Part shown: positions 1 through 7,917 of the stretch, piece by piece
Position numbering within the stretch: position 1 is the stretch's first letter
Layout: every line of letters starts with the position of its first letter
Assembly (NCBI GenBank): GCA_022819745.1
Contig: JAJEGS010000060.1
Location: 1 to 64,000 of the forward strand
Direction: 5' to 3'
Source of the DNA: Candidatus Latescibacterota bacterium
GTDB taxonomy: Bacteria; Latescibacterota; UBA2968; UBA8231
Length of the DNA: 64,000 nt
Position numbers and translations under genes: made by a program
The notes under the pieces: model-generated
What the model saw: only the letters and a program-made list of their open reading frames with translations
Told to the model about the DNA's origin: nothing
Databases searched by the model: none

Positions 1-1184
1 CCGGGGACAAGACGACCAGCCTGCTACGCGTGAACGGTCGCAGCGACCTGTGGGAAGTCGAGATACAACCAAACGGCGACGACGTAAGTATATCCCTGTC
101 ACAGACCACCTCCTGCAACGACGAAGGTGCCGTCTGCACCCCGGACGGCGTGGCGCTGCAAAACGACGCACAGGCCGTCATCCCCTTCGCCGGATACCTA
201 ATGCCCCACCGTCTGGACAAGGTCTCCGGGGAAGACCAAGAAGGAGCGGCTAGCACCCAACTGGCCGAGCCGTTTGTCGTCTTCGCGTCCGATGAACATG
301 GCGCGGCGATGGCTGGAGCACGTGTCACGTTTACCGTGACCTCCGGCGGGGGAATGCTCTCGGCCATCGCCGACGCCAACCCTTGTATTTTCAAGGCCGC
401 CAAGGCGTCTATCACGGCCATCACCGCTGCCAACGGCCAAGCCACTACCCGGCTGACGCTGGGCAGCCAGCCAGAGACGAACACGGTGGCGGTCTCCGTG
501 GAGGGGCTAGAAGCGACCTTTACGGCTACCGCCACCGAGCCAGCCATGTCCCACAGCCTATCTAAGGTCTGCGGCGACGACCAAGAAGGCGCGGTCGGCC
601 AACGACTCGCGAAGCCGTTGGTGGTTTTAGTGTCGGATGAGAATGGTGCCGCCATGACCGGGGTAGCCGTCACGTTTGCGGTGACCGCTGGTGAGGGGAC
701 GCTCTCGACCACCACGGATACTACCGCTGCCAATGGTCGCGCCCGAACCTGGCTGACGTTGGGCAGCGAACTGGGGACGAACACGGTAGAGGCCACGGTG
801 GAAGGGCTGGAGTCGGCGACCTTTACCGCCGCCGGGCAAGCGTCGCCCCTCGCTAGTTTTCTCGATGCGTTCCAAAACGGCCGTGGCAAGCGGGTAGCCT
901 TGCCCAACAGCCCGCAGTTGGCGCAGAACGCCCCCAATCCGTTCAACAGTCAAACGGCACTGGCCTATTTCTTACCCGCGGCAGGGCCCGTGCGCTTAGA
1001 AATGTTTTCGTTGACCGGGCAACGGGTGGCGATTCTGCGCCACGGGCTGCAGCAGGCCGGCTTTCACCGGCTCCGCTGGGATGGCCGCGACGACGCGGGT
1101 CGCTCGGTGGCCAGCGGCCTGTATCTGTATCGACTGGTGACTGACGAAGTGGTCTTGACGCGCAAGCTCATCCTGCTGCGATAG
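1..1184 (+). CDS. Secreted Big_1/FlgD-like repeat protein, 5' end cut by window
   Basis: The frame is open to the left edge, so the GTG at 30 is unlikely to be the true start. In order it shows the end of a beta module with a CxxxGAVCTxDG-type signature, two invasin-like Big_1 repeats (about residues 60-170 and 172-270 from the GTG; each has a DQEGA...LAEP/LAKP opening, SDE(H/N)GAAM and AANG(Q/R)A...LTLGS), and a C-terminal FlgD/T9SS-like domain opening with NAPNPFNS and ending in SGLYLYRLV...LTRKLILLR. Such proteins are exported and surface-attached, and the last domain is the type used as a sorting or anchoring module in FCB-group bacteria. The first Big_1 copy carries about 14 extra residues near ANPCIFKAAK that the second lacks. 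The secretion signal must lie upstream of the window. Confidence 0.85.
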   Translation, partial: GDKTTSLLRVNGRSDLWEVEIQPNGDDVSISLSQTTSCNDEGAVCTPDGVALQNDAQAVIPFAGYLMPHRLDKVSGEDQEGAASTQLAEPFVVFASDEHGAAMAGARVTFTVTSGGGMLSAIADANPCIFKAAKASITAITAANGQATTRLTLGSQPETNTVAVSVEGLEATFTATATEPAMSHSLSKVCGDDQEGAVGQRLAKPLVVLVSDENGAAMTGVAVTFAVTAGEGTLSTTTDTTAANGRARTWLTLGSELGTNTVEATVEGLESATFTAAGQASPLASFLDAFQNGRGKRVALPNSPQLAQNAPNPFNSQTALAYFLPAAGPVRLEMFSLTGQRVAILRHGLQQAGFHRLRWDGRDDAGRSVASGLYLYRLVTDEVVLTRKLILLR

Positions 1185-1210
1185 CTTGACAGAGAAGTAT
1201 TACGACTAGC

Positions 1211-1288
1211 TTACCAGAGCGAGTACCCACCATCGACGACCAAGTCGTGATTGCGGTCGAGGAGGGAGAAGCGGTCGAGGATGCCCAT
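1211..1288 (-). pseudogene. Remnant of a short-chain dehydrogenase C-terminus
   Basis: On the minus strand, 25 codons read MGILDRF...DLVVDGGYSLW and then TAA. The ending VVDGGYSLW is the typical last segment of SDR-family oxidoreductases, and MGILxRF resembles the loop some 30 residues before it. The middle of that segment is missing, and nothing SDR-like precedes it. I read it as an internally deleted gene relic in the gap downstream of the VOC gene. The match is by eye to a short motif. Confidence 0.45.
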
Positions 1289-1354
1289 TTGTTTTTAGCG
1301 ATCCGTGCGCGCCGCTACAGAGCTGACGGCGTGAGCCTCATCCCCGAGTGCTTC

Positions 1355-1771
1355 TCATCGTTGCACGAGTTCGATGAGAATCCCGTCGGGATCTAGGGTA
1401 CAGACGACGCCCGGCGTATCTGGGGCAGCCATCGGCTCAGACAGAAATTCCACGCCTTTCGCCTGCAATGCAGCGCACTCCGCCTTCACGTCGGAGACGA
1501 AGAAGGTGAGCCAGCGCACCCCAGCGGCAAATTGGGAAGTTCGCTGCGGCGGCGGCGCGGCGATATCCATCAGCTTGATCAGCGTCTCGCCCGCCTGCAA
1601 GCGCACCTGCCTGAAGCCTTGCGGTGCCAGCCCGATCCCCGTGGCTAGGTCTTCGGGAATGTCGATGTCGAGCACCACCTCAAACCCCAGTTTGTCTCGG
1701 TAAAACGTCAGCGATTCTTCAAAGTTGCTGCACACGATGCACAGGTCAACGACCGAATGTGAGAGCTGCAT
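1355..1771 (-). CDS. VOC-superfamily (glyoxalase/bleomycin-resistance fold) protein
   Basis: A 138-residue single-chain VOC protein. The N-terminal half has the LCIVCSNFEESLTFYRDKLGF pattern of the first beta-alpha-beta-beta-beta module, and the second half ends with TLDPDGILIELVQR, where the Glu is the usual metal ligand. Family members are dioxygenases, isomerases or binding proteins acting on small molecules; the substrate cannot be told here. It ends 83 bp downstream of... the reading order places it after the two PhyH genes on the same strand (gap of about 50 bp to the PhyH stop at 1821), so it may be co-transcribed with them. Confidence 0.85.
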   Translation of the reverse strand: MQLSHSVVDLCIVCSNFEESLTFYRDKLGFEVVLDIDIPEDLATGIGLAPQGFRQVRLQAGETLIKLMDIAAPPPQRTSQFAAGVRWLTFFVSDVKAECAALQAKGVEFLSEPMAAPDTPGVVCTLDPDGILIELVQR

Positions 1772-1820
1772 TTACCTCCTCCTCGGGTTTAGTCGAACGA
1801 TTTAGGCAGGTCGCCGCAAA

Positions 1821-2585
1821 CTACTCTACATCCACATCGAGGATATAGCGCGCCGCTGGCGAGATGCGCTTCCAGGTCTCGTAGCGCAGGTACTCGCGCT
1901 GGTTGAGTTGCTGGCCGTGCTCGCGGGCGGTGAAGTAGCAGTGCATGGCGCGGCGCGGCAGGTCCTTGCTCTGGTTGCGGGTGCCGCCGTGCCACGTGTG
2001 GCTGTTGAAGACGGCGACCGTGCCGGCTGGGGCGATGAGCAGTTCTTCATCGGGATGGGGTGCTTGCGCGTCTGTTAGGACTTTGCTAGGGTGCTGGCCC
2101 TTGTGCGAGCCGGGCACCAGCCGAGTGCAGCCGTTTTCCTCGCTGAAGTCGTCCAGCAGCCAGATCGAGTTGCAGACGTGAAACTGGCCGTCGTAGTCTG
2201 CGCCCCAGTCGGCGTGCAGGCCCTGTAATCCCTCGCCGGGCAGGGCGTCGCGGGCGTTGAGCGAGGAGAGCTTGAAGGGGCGGTCAATGACGTGGTGGAC
2301 AGCGGCCAGCACTTTGGGATGGGTATAGACGCGGTCAAAGACCGGTCCTTTGTTGCAGAGGTCGGAGAGGCGGCGAGTGCCCTGCTCCTGATGGACTTCG
2401 ATACCGGCGTGGATCCCTTCTTTTTCACACAGCTCCTCAAAGCGGGTGCGCAGTCCTGCGAGCCACTCATCGTCGATGATATCCGGGAGTACGGTGTAGC
2501 CCTTCTCGTCGAGATCGTTTCTGTTCTGCTCGGTCAGCACGCCTTGGTGGGCACCCAAGGCGTCCAATGCGCGTCCGATATCCAT
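1821..2585 (-). CDS. Phytanoyl-CoA dioxygenase (PhyH) family protein
   Basis: A 254-residue non-haem Fe(II)/2-oxoglutarate oxygenase-like protein. The iron triad is visible as H124-A-D126 (LHADWG) and the distal H199 (TWHGG), with R211/R212 placed to bind the 2-oxoglutarate carboxylate. LVPGSHK in the core is a family hallmark. It should use O2 and 2-oxoglutarate to hydroxylate a small organic substrate in the cytoplasm; the substrate is unknown. It lies 10 bp downstream of another PhyH gene (2596-3447) on the same strand, so the two are probably one operon and could act on related substrates. Confidence 0.88.
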   Translation of the reverse strand: MDIGRALDALGAHQGVLTEQNRNDLDEKGYTVLPDIIDDEWLAGLRTRFEELCEKEGIHAGIEVHQEQGTRRLSDLCNKGPVFDRVYTHPKVLAAVHHVIDRPFKLSSLNARDALPGEGLQGLHADWGADYDGQFHVCNSIWLLDDFSEENGCTRLVPGSHKGQHPSKVLTDAQAPHPDEELLIAPAGTVAVFNSHTWHGGTRNQSKDLPRRAMHCYFTAREHGQQLNQREYLRYETWKRISPAARYILDVDVE

Positions 2586-2595
2586 GTGTGCTCCT

Positions 2596-3447
2596 CTATT
2601 GACTAGCTTCCGCTTCGACGAGCGCCTTGAGCGGCACGTCTTCGTCCTGGGGTAAGTAGTAGCTCAGGGGATCTCCAACGACGCCAATGAGCTGTTTTTG
2701 GATCGGATTGCAGCGGGCGACGAGTTCGTCGGGCATGGCGATGTAGTCCATGGGTTTGACCCAGCGATAACCATAGCCAAAGAACACGGTCTTGCGCGGA
2801 AAGCCCGCCCAGTTGTGGCCGATGGAGTGATAGGTGCGCTGCTCAAACAGGAAGGCCGAGCCAGCGCGGATATTCATCGCCTGTGCGCCGTATGGCAGCC
2901 CAGTCTCGGGGTTCGTGGCCGGGCGTCCGAGCAGGCGATTGGACCCAGGCACGATCCAAGTGGCCCCCGAGGCCGGGGCGGTCTGGTCGCTGAGGGCGTA
3001 GGCGATCTTGAGCAGAATCCGCGGGTGCGGCTCGCTCATATCTCGGGGCGAGGTGCCGCCATCGCGGTGCCAGCCGAGCTTGTTTTTCTCGTCTTCAGCC
3101 GGCTCGTCGCCCGAAGGCAGGACGATCAAGTGCGAGGTCAGCATCTGGATATTCCAGCCGAGGAGCTGCCACGCCAGCGGGACCGTGGCGGGCCAATCGA
3201 GGAGCTGGAGGAAAGCGGGGTGCTCGACGATGCAGTTGCGCATGTTGAGCTTGCCGCCTTTTTCGAGCCGGCCGGCGTCGGCATCGCGCACGTAGAGCGC
3301 ATCAGTGGCCGCATTGAGTTCGGCAAGCGCATCGGGCGATAGGGCGTCTTCGACGAGGAGATAGCCCTGCTGGTCAAAGAATGCTTGATCTTCGGGAGTG
3401 AGGACGGCTTGGGCGAGGGGTTGGGTCATGGACTGCATGTATTTCAA
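2596..3447 (-). CDS. Phytanoyl-CoA dioxygenase (PhyH) family protein
   Basis: A 283-residue PhyH-type oxygenase. The iron ligands are H127-R-D129 (GWHRDGG) and H207 (TYHSIGHN), with R218 as the probable 2-oxoglutarate anchor. It differs clearly from its downstream neighbour, so this is not a recent duplication. Three in-frame ATGs lie within the first seven codons and none has a strong Shine-Dalgarno sequence, so the start is uncertain by up to six residues. It is the first gene of a minus-strand group with the PhyH at 1821 and perhaps the VOC gene. The gene upstream (3543) is divergent. Confidence 0.87.
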   Translation of the reverse strand: MKYMQSMTQPLAQAVLTPEDQAFFDQQGYLLVEDALSPDALAELNAATDALYVRDADAGRLEKGGKLNMRNCIVEHPAFLQLLDWPATVPLAWQLLGWNIQMLTSHLIVLPSGDEPAEDEKNKLGWHRDGGTSPRDMSEPHPRILLKIAYALSDQTAPASGATWIVPGSNRLLGRPATNPETGLPYGAQAMNIRAGSAFLFEQRTYHSIGHNWAGFPRKTVFFGYGYRWVKPMDYIAMPDELVARCNPIQKQLIGVVGDPLSYYLPQDEDVPLKALVEAEASQ

Positions 3448-3508
3448 TGTAGATACTAATTGTTACGGACGGCAAGCTCGCCTAGCCGTATTTCCGCATC
3501 GGACAGAC

Positions 3509-3537
3509 TTGAGATTGTCTGCTTAGACGGATATAAT
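3509..3537 (+). promoter_or_regulatory. Sigma-70-type promoter (TTGAGA-17-TATAAT)
   Basis: A -35 box TTGAGA (3509-3514), a spacer of exactly 17 bp and a perfect -10 TATAAT (3532-3537). A short CAGAC...GTCTG inverted repeat overlaps the -35 box and spacer and could be an operator. The first ATG of the downstream gene begins at 3543, only five bases after the -10 box, so the predicted transcript start coincides with the start codon. Confidence 0.75.
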
Positions 3538-3542
3538 ATCCA

Positions 3543-3788
3543 ATGCGCAAAGAGAAGATGAAAGGGAAACCATCAGAATCTCAATTCGCTTTGTGTATCG
3601 AAAACAGCGAGTGCGAGGATTTGGAGAAGCGCAAAATCTACCAGATTCTGCCTGACGCAGAAGCGGTCCAAGAGGGGTATTTGAGAGTCGTAGATGAATC
3701 AAGGCAAGACTACTTATATCCCGCAGCTTATTTCATTCCCGTCGAATTACCTCGCAAAGCCCAAGAGGCATTAGCGGCGACAACCTGA
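3543..3788 (+). CDS. Small conserved protein of unknown function (81 aa)
   Basis: A soluble, charged 81-residue protein with no signal peptide or membrane helix. The core (CIENSECEDLEKRKIYQIL, EGYLRVVDES, DYLYPAAYF.PVELP) resembles a small conserved family I have seen annotated only as hypothetical in many bacteria. The coding sequence is more AT-rich than its neighbours. A strong promoter abuts it; a second in-frame ATG at 3558 is an alternative start, but neither has a good ribosome-binding site. It ends 25 bp before the CoA-transferase gene and may lead that operon. Confidence 0.7.
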   Translation: MRKEKMKGKPSESQFALCIENSECEDLEKRKIYQILPDAEAVQEGYLRVVDESRQDYLYPAAYFIPVELPRKAQEALAATT

Positions 3789-3813
3789 GTCTAAAAACTA
3801 AATTCACTATTCC

Positions 3814-5028
3814 ATGCCCGCACTCGACGGCATCCGCGTCCTCGATTTTACCCAAGTAATTTTCGGCCCAGCCGCTACCCAAGTTTTGGCCGATCACGGT
3901 GCCGAAGTCATCAAGATAGAGCGCCCCGGCGGCGACCTAGCCCGCGCCTTCGGACCGTGGATAAAGGAGCAAAGCCTGCCCTTTGCCAGCCTCAACCGCT
4001 CCAAAAAGAGCGTGGTCATTAATCTCAAGAAGTCCGAGGGGTTGAGCGTTGTCCACCGCCTGCTAGAAAACACGGACGTGCTGGTACACAACTTTCGCTC
4101 TGACTCCGTCATGGCCAAGCTGGGGCTGGATTACGCTGCACTGCGGGAGCCATACCCACGGCTCATCTACGCCGTTGGCTCGGGCTACGGCTCGCAAGGC
4201 CCGTACAGCGAGCGCAACAAGGGCGGCCACGAATCCATGGCCCAAGCGCTGAGCGGCGTGGCGGCTCGCTTCGTCGGCCCCCACGGCACGCCCCAGCGCC
4301 TGCCCTATACAGTCGCCGACTTCAACGGCGGCATGTTGCTGGCGCAGGGCATTCTCCTCGCGCTCTTAGCCCGCGAGCGCACCGGCACTGGGCAGTACGT
4401 GGAAACCTCGCTCCTCGACGGCATGATGAGTATGCAAGCTTGGGCGACGACCAAAATTCTCAACTTGGGCGACGACGGCGAAGACGATGGCTCCGGCGGC
4501 GCAACACACCCGCGCGGCAACCCGCTCGACGGAGCCGTGTTCGAGACGGCCGATGGCTTCTTGATGGTCACCGCGCTTTTCCGGCCCTTTGACCAACTAT
4601 TGCTCGATTTGCAGGAGGCCCTAGCCATCGAAGGTCTCGTCGGGGATCCGCGCTTTGCCACGCTCGCCGCGGCCGTAGATAACCGCGAGGCCCTGCGGGA
4701 GCGGCTCGCGCCGATCTTTGCGGAGAAAACGAACGCCGAGTGGATTCCGCTGCTAGAGGCCAAGGACATCCTCGTCGCACCGGTGCGTTCGACAGCCGAG
4801 GCCCTAGCAGACCCGCAACTCGCAGTCAACGAGATGCTCGTCGAAGTCCAACATCCGCAGGTGGGTACCATGCGCCACGTCGGCACGCCCCTGCGGCTAG
4901 CCGGGACGCCAGCCTCAGCCCCGGCACCCGCCCCCCTAGCCGGGGAACATACCGAAGCTGTGCTGCGCGAGGCTGGGTACGCGGACGACGAAATCACCGC
5001 GTTGCGCGCCCAAGACGTCATTCTCTGA
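3814..5028 (+). CDS. CaiB/BaiF family (class III) CoA-transferase
   Basis: A 404-residue protein with the class III CoA-transferase N-terminus (VLDFTQVIFGPAATQVLADHGAEVIKIE split over residues 9-36) and the NRSKKSVVINL segment. These enzymes move CoA between carboxylic acids, as formyl-CoA:oxalate, carnitine or succinyl-CoA transferases do. In characterised members a catalytic Asp sits in the G-Y/F-D-xxxQAxxG motif; here the motif reads GHESMAQALSG, putting Glu140 at that place. Whether Glu supports the same anhydride chemistry is not known to me. It precedes the Gfo/Idh/MocA gene by 17 bp, so the two are likely co-expressed. Confidence 0.88.
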   Translation: MPALDGIRVLDFTQVIFGPAATQVLADHGAEVIKIERPGGDLARAFGPWIKEQSLPFASLNRSKKSVVINLKKSEGLSVVHRLLENTDVLVHNFRSDSVMAKLGLDYAALREPYPRLIYAVGSGYGSQGPYSERNKGGHESMAQALSGVAARFVGPHGTPQRLPYTVADFNGGMLLAQGILLALLARERTGTGQYVETSLLDGMMSMQAWATTKILNLGDDGEDDGSGGATHPRGNPLDGAVFETADGFLMVTALFRPFDQLLLDLQEALAIEGLVGDPRFATLAAAVDNREALRERLAPIFAEKTNAEWIPLLEAKDILVAPVRSTAEALADPQLAVNEMLVEVQHPQVGTMRHVGTPLRLAGTPASAPAPAPLAGEHTEAVLREAGYADDEITALRAQDVIL

Positions 5029-5045
5029 ATTGTACAGGAGACCCC

Positions 5046-6029
5046 ATGCCTGACATCGTGCGCTATGGACTATTGAGCACCGCCCAGATCGCCCTCAACC
5101 GCCACCTGCCAGCCGCGCAGGCCATCGGCCACGCCGAGATCGCGGCCATATCGAGCAGAGACCAAGCCAAGGCCGAAGCATGTGCGGCCCAATACGGCAT
5201 TGCCAAGGCGTACAGCTCGTACCAAGCCGTGCTAGACGATCCCGAAATTGACGCGATCATCAATCCCTTGCCCAATAGCATGCACTGCGAGTGGACGGTC
5301 AAGGCGGCGCAGGCCGGCAAGCACATCCTCTGCGAAAAGCCGCTCGCCGTGACCGTGGCGCAAGCGCGGCAGATGATCGACGCAGCCCGAGCCAACGGGG
5401 TACTCTTAGTCGAGGCTTTCACCCACCGCCTCAACCCGCAATTGCAGTGCGCGCGCCGACTAGTGCAGCAAGGAGAGATCGGCGAGGTGAAACTAGCGCG
5501 GGCCGAGCTGACCTTTAGCATCCGCGATTGGGCCACCGACGTCCGGGCGCAAAAAAATTTAGGCGGCGGCGCGCTTTTGGACGCTGGGTGCTACTGCGTC
5601 AGCGCCGTGCGCTTTGTGCTCAATGCCGAGCCGGTGGCCGCGCAGGCTTTTCAGCACCTGCGCAACGGCGTGGATGCGAGCCTGGCCGGGCTGTTGCGCT
5701 TTCCCGGCGATCACATCGCCTATATCGCGGCTGGCATGGAGGGGCCGTTCCGCTGCGTGTTGGAGATCGTCGGCAGCCACGGCGCGATCCACGTGCCCAA
5801 CATGTTCGACGAGCAGGCTGCGGTCCACATCGCCATCGGCAACGACGAGCGGGTGGAGACCTTCTCTGGGCCGGATCGCTTTCAGGTGCAGCTAGAGCGC
5901 TTCTCTAACTGCATTCTCCAAGGCAAAGCTCCCGAATTTCCCCCCACAGACGGCCTCAAGAATGTGGCTGCGCTACAGGCATTGAAGCAGGCCGCCGAAT
6001 CGGGGAGCCTAGTCGAAGTGCCGTCTTGA
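5046..6029 (+). CDS. Gfo/Idh/MocA family oxidoreductase
   Basis: A 327-residue NAD(P)-dependent dehydrogenase. The N-terminal Rossmann segment reads GLLSTAQIA, the variant seen in sugar dehydrogenases of the dimeric-dihydrodiol or anhydrofructose type. The family motif CEKPLA is at residues 96-101, with a C-terminal Gfo/Idh domain after about residue 130 (LLDAGCY). I chose ATG 5046 because AGGAG precedes it by about seven bases and the homologous N-terminus starts there; the frame stays open upstream to 4740, but that part lies inside the CoA-transferase gene. It probably oxidises or reduces a sugar or cyclitol feeding the same pathway as its neighbours. Confidence 0.88.
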   Translation: MPDIVRYGLLSTAQIALNRHLPAAQAIGHAEIAAISSRDQAKAEACAAQYGIAKAYSSYQAVLDDPEIDAIINPLPNSMHCEWTVKAAQAGKHILCEKPLAVTVAQARQMIDAARANGVLLVEAFTHRLNPQLQCARRLVQQGEIGEVKLARAELTFSIRDWATDVRAQKNLGGGALLDAGCYCVSAVRFVLNAEPVAAQAFQHLRNGVDASLAGLLRFPGDHIAYIAAGMEGPFRCVLEIVGSHGAIHVPNMFDEQAAVHIAIGNDERVETFSGPDRFQVQLERFSNCILQGKAPEFPPTDGLKNVAALQALKQAAESGSLVEVPS

Positions 6030-6137
6030 GCAATAGCCCACTATGAGTTCATCCGCTGCGAGTGCCAAGATCACCCTCAACAGCCCCGAACAGTTTCGGA
6101 ATAGGCCACTAAACTTCAACGACGAGAAAGCACTGCT

Positions 6138-7019
6138 ATGGAAAAATTTGCTCCCTTGAACATGTCCCCAGAAGAGCTAATCGAGTACACCCCAGAATGG
6201 GAGGGCGAGCGCTTTGACGACGGCCGTCCCAAGGTGCCCGACGACATCCTCGAGCGCATGCGCAACGTCAGCATCACCCAAGCCTGGGGCGTCATACGCG
6301 GCCCCGGCTACAACTGGCAGTACGAAGACGGCTGGATTTGCACGCACCCCGGTCAAGTGCTGGTGGGCCGCGCCCTGACGGCTATGTACATGCCGCGGCG
6401 ACCCGTCATGCGTCAGGTCATGGAAGAAAAAGGGGAGCGGGCCGGCTGCATCGGCGACCAGATCTCGTGGCCCATTGATATGCTAGTGCCCGGCGACGTG
6501 TACGTGGCCGACGTATTCGGCAAAATCGATCAAGGCGCGGTCATTGGCGACAACCTCGCTACCGCTATCTACGCCAATTCGGGCAACGGTGTGGTCCACG
6601 ACGCGTCCGTCCGCGATATCGACGGCATCCAAGAGCTGCCCGATTTCACCAGTTTCGTGCGCGGCTTTCACCCCACCTTTGCCTCGCCCACCATCATGCT
6701 GACCGGGGTCAACTGCCCAGTGCGCATCGGCGGTGCCACGGTCATGCCCGGCGACGTAGTCCTCGGCCGCGACGATGGCGTCGTCTTCATACCGCCTCAC
6801 CTAGCCGAACAGGTGGTCAAGACCTCTGAACTGATCTCGCTCCGCGACCGCTTTGGCAAGCAGCGCCTAGCCGAGGGCAAGTACACGCCCGGCCAGATCG
6901 ACACCCGCTGGTCCGACCCTATTGAGGAGGACTTCTCGCGCTGGTTAGAGAGTCACATCGACGAGCTACCCGTGCCGCGCGCCGCCATCCAAGAGCTGCT
7001 CAAGGAGCGGACTTGGTAA
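6138..7019 (+). CDS. RraA-like (4-hydroxy-4-methyl-2-oxoglutarate aldolase fold) protein
   Basis: A 293-residue protein whose second half carries the RraA/HMG-aldolase signature: GDNLATAIYANSGNGVVHD followed by ASVRDIDGI, where the Arg-Asp pair binds substrate and divalent metal in aldolase members. It is much longer than typical RraA (about 160 residues), with about 75 extra N-terminal residues and a C-terminal tail. Members are either RNase E regulators or pyruvate-releasing aldolases/decarboxylases; next to a CoA-transferase and a dehydrogenase the enzyme role is more likely. Its last 20 bp overlap the end of the convergent PhyH gene. Confidence 0.82.
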   Translation: MEKFAPLNMSPEELIEYTPEWEGERFDDGRPKVPDDILERMRNVSITQAWGVIRGPGYNWQYEDGWICTHPGQVLVGRALTAMYMPRRPVMRQVMEEKGERAGCIGDQISWPIDMLVPGDVYVADVFGKIDQGAVIGDNLATAIYANSGNGVVHDASVRDIDGIQELPDFTSFVRGFHPTFASPTIMLTGVNCPVRIGGATVMPGDVVLGRDDGVVFIPPHLAEQVVKTSELISLRDRFGKQRLAEGKYTPGQIDTRWSDPIEEDFSRWLESHIDELPVPRAAIQELLKERTW

Positions 7020-7782
7020 GCTCGGGCGTCGGCTGGCCGACGACCAATTTACCCGCCTTGAGAAAAGGCTCGGCATTCCCCCAGAGTTTGCTGCCATCGG
7101 CCGAGGTTAGCGGCTCGCAGGAGTACTGGGCCAAGTACACGCGGCGCATCTGGTTGGTGGTGTTGGTGCCGCTGGAGTGGAAGTTGTAACTAGTGAAGAC
7201 GGCAATGCTGCCGGCCGGGGCGACGACCGAGACGCCGGGGTCGCTGCCAAAATAGCCGATCAAATCGTTGCTGCCCTCCTCGCGGACGTGCTTGACCCAC
7301 GTGCGAATGCCCGAGCGCGAAAACGGCAGCAAGTGGACGGTGCCATTGGCCTCGGACATGTCGTCGAGGGCGCACCAACAGGTTAGATACGGCTTGTGAT
7401 CCGGGTAGCCGACATAGCCCGAGTCTTGGTGCCAAGAGAACTTCATGCCAGCCTCAGCGCCCTTGACTACGTATTGTTCCCAGAACAAGTAGGCATCGTC
7501 GCCTAAGGTGGCTTGGCAGATGTCGGCCATTAGGGGGCTGAAGAGGAATTCGCGCAGGCGCGGCTGGTCGCGGAAGCAGTTGGAGACAAAGTAGCGGCTG
7601 TTGCGGTGATTGAGGCCCAAGGAATCCGTGCCCTCGGCATCCATCCGGGCGTTGGCTTTGTCGATGAAGGCTTGGCACTCGCCGCGCAGGAGATCGAGGT
7701 GGTGGGCGGGAATGGCGTTTTCGAGGATGAAATAGCCCTCTTCTTTGAATTGCTGCTTTTGGGCGTCAGTGATCTGGTGCAT
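7000..7782 (-). CDS. Phytanoyl-CoA dioxygenase (PhyH) family protein
   Basis: A 260-residue oxygenase with iron ligands H118-Q-D120 (SWHQDSG) and H202 (NFHSSG), and R213/R214 for 2-oxoglutarate. The start at 7782 is chosen because GGGAG lies just upstream and the protein begins MHQITDAQKQQFKEEGY, the usual PhyH opening; an upstream in-frame extension to 7941 has no family similarity and runs over the divergent pnuC start. The gene is monocistronic, with its own promoter (7825-7853), and its 3' end overlaps the convergent RraA-like gene. Confidence 0.88.
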   Translation of the reverse strand: MHQITDAQKQQFKEEGYFILENAIPAHHLDLLRGECQAFIDKANARMDAEGTDSLGLNHRNSRYFVSNCFRDQPRLREFLFSPLMADICQATLGDDAYLFWEQYVVKGAEAGMKFSWHQDSGYVGYPDHKPYLTCWCALDDMSEANGTVHLLPFSRSGIRTWVKHVREEGSNDLIGYFGSDPGVSVVAPAGSIAVFTSYNFHSSGTNTTNQMRRVYLAQYSCEPLTSADGSKLWGNAEPFLKAGKLVVGQPTPELTKSAP

Positions 7783-7824
7783 GAATCGCTCCCGTCGATT
7801 GCAATTTGATGTAAGCTGAGGCGA

Positions 7825-7853
7825 TATATAGGCAGAACCCACTATACGCGCAA
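7825..7853 (-). promoter_or_regulatory. Probable sigma-70 promoter for the PhyH gene at 7782
   Basis: Read on the minus strand: -35 TTGCGC (7853-7848), a 17-bp spacer and -10 TATATA (7830-7825), predicting a transcript start near 7818 and a leader of about 35 nt. Spacing is ideal; the -35 matches consensus at four of six positions. Confidence 0.5.
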
Positions 7854-7917
7854 CCGCGCCAAAGAAAACAACATGCTCGCCGAACAATACAACGACCCAA
7901 GCGAACGCTAGTCTAAA

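Noticed and set aside
2551..2565. GGTGGGCACCCAAGG inside a PhyH gene as a possible second copy of the cassette inverted repeat
   Set aside because: Only the short palindromic core agrees, and it is in conserved coding sequence.
4740..5045. A 102-codon in-frame extension in front of the Gfo/Idh/MocA gene at 5046
   Set aside because: It lies inside the CoA-transferase gene in another frame, has no family similarity, and the ATG at 5046 has a good ribosome site and the family N-terminus.
6043..6159. A 38-codon ORF between the Gfo and RraA-like genes
   Set aside because: No ribosome site, and its end overlaps the start of the RraA-like gene in another frame. No family recognised.
7863..7901. 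A 12-codon ATG...TAG mini-ORF just before pnuC, considered as a leader peptide
   Set aside because: No ribosome site, no hairpin pair or repeated codons suggesting attenuation.
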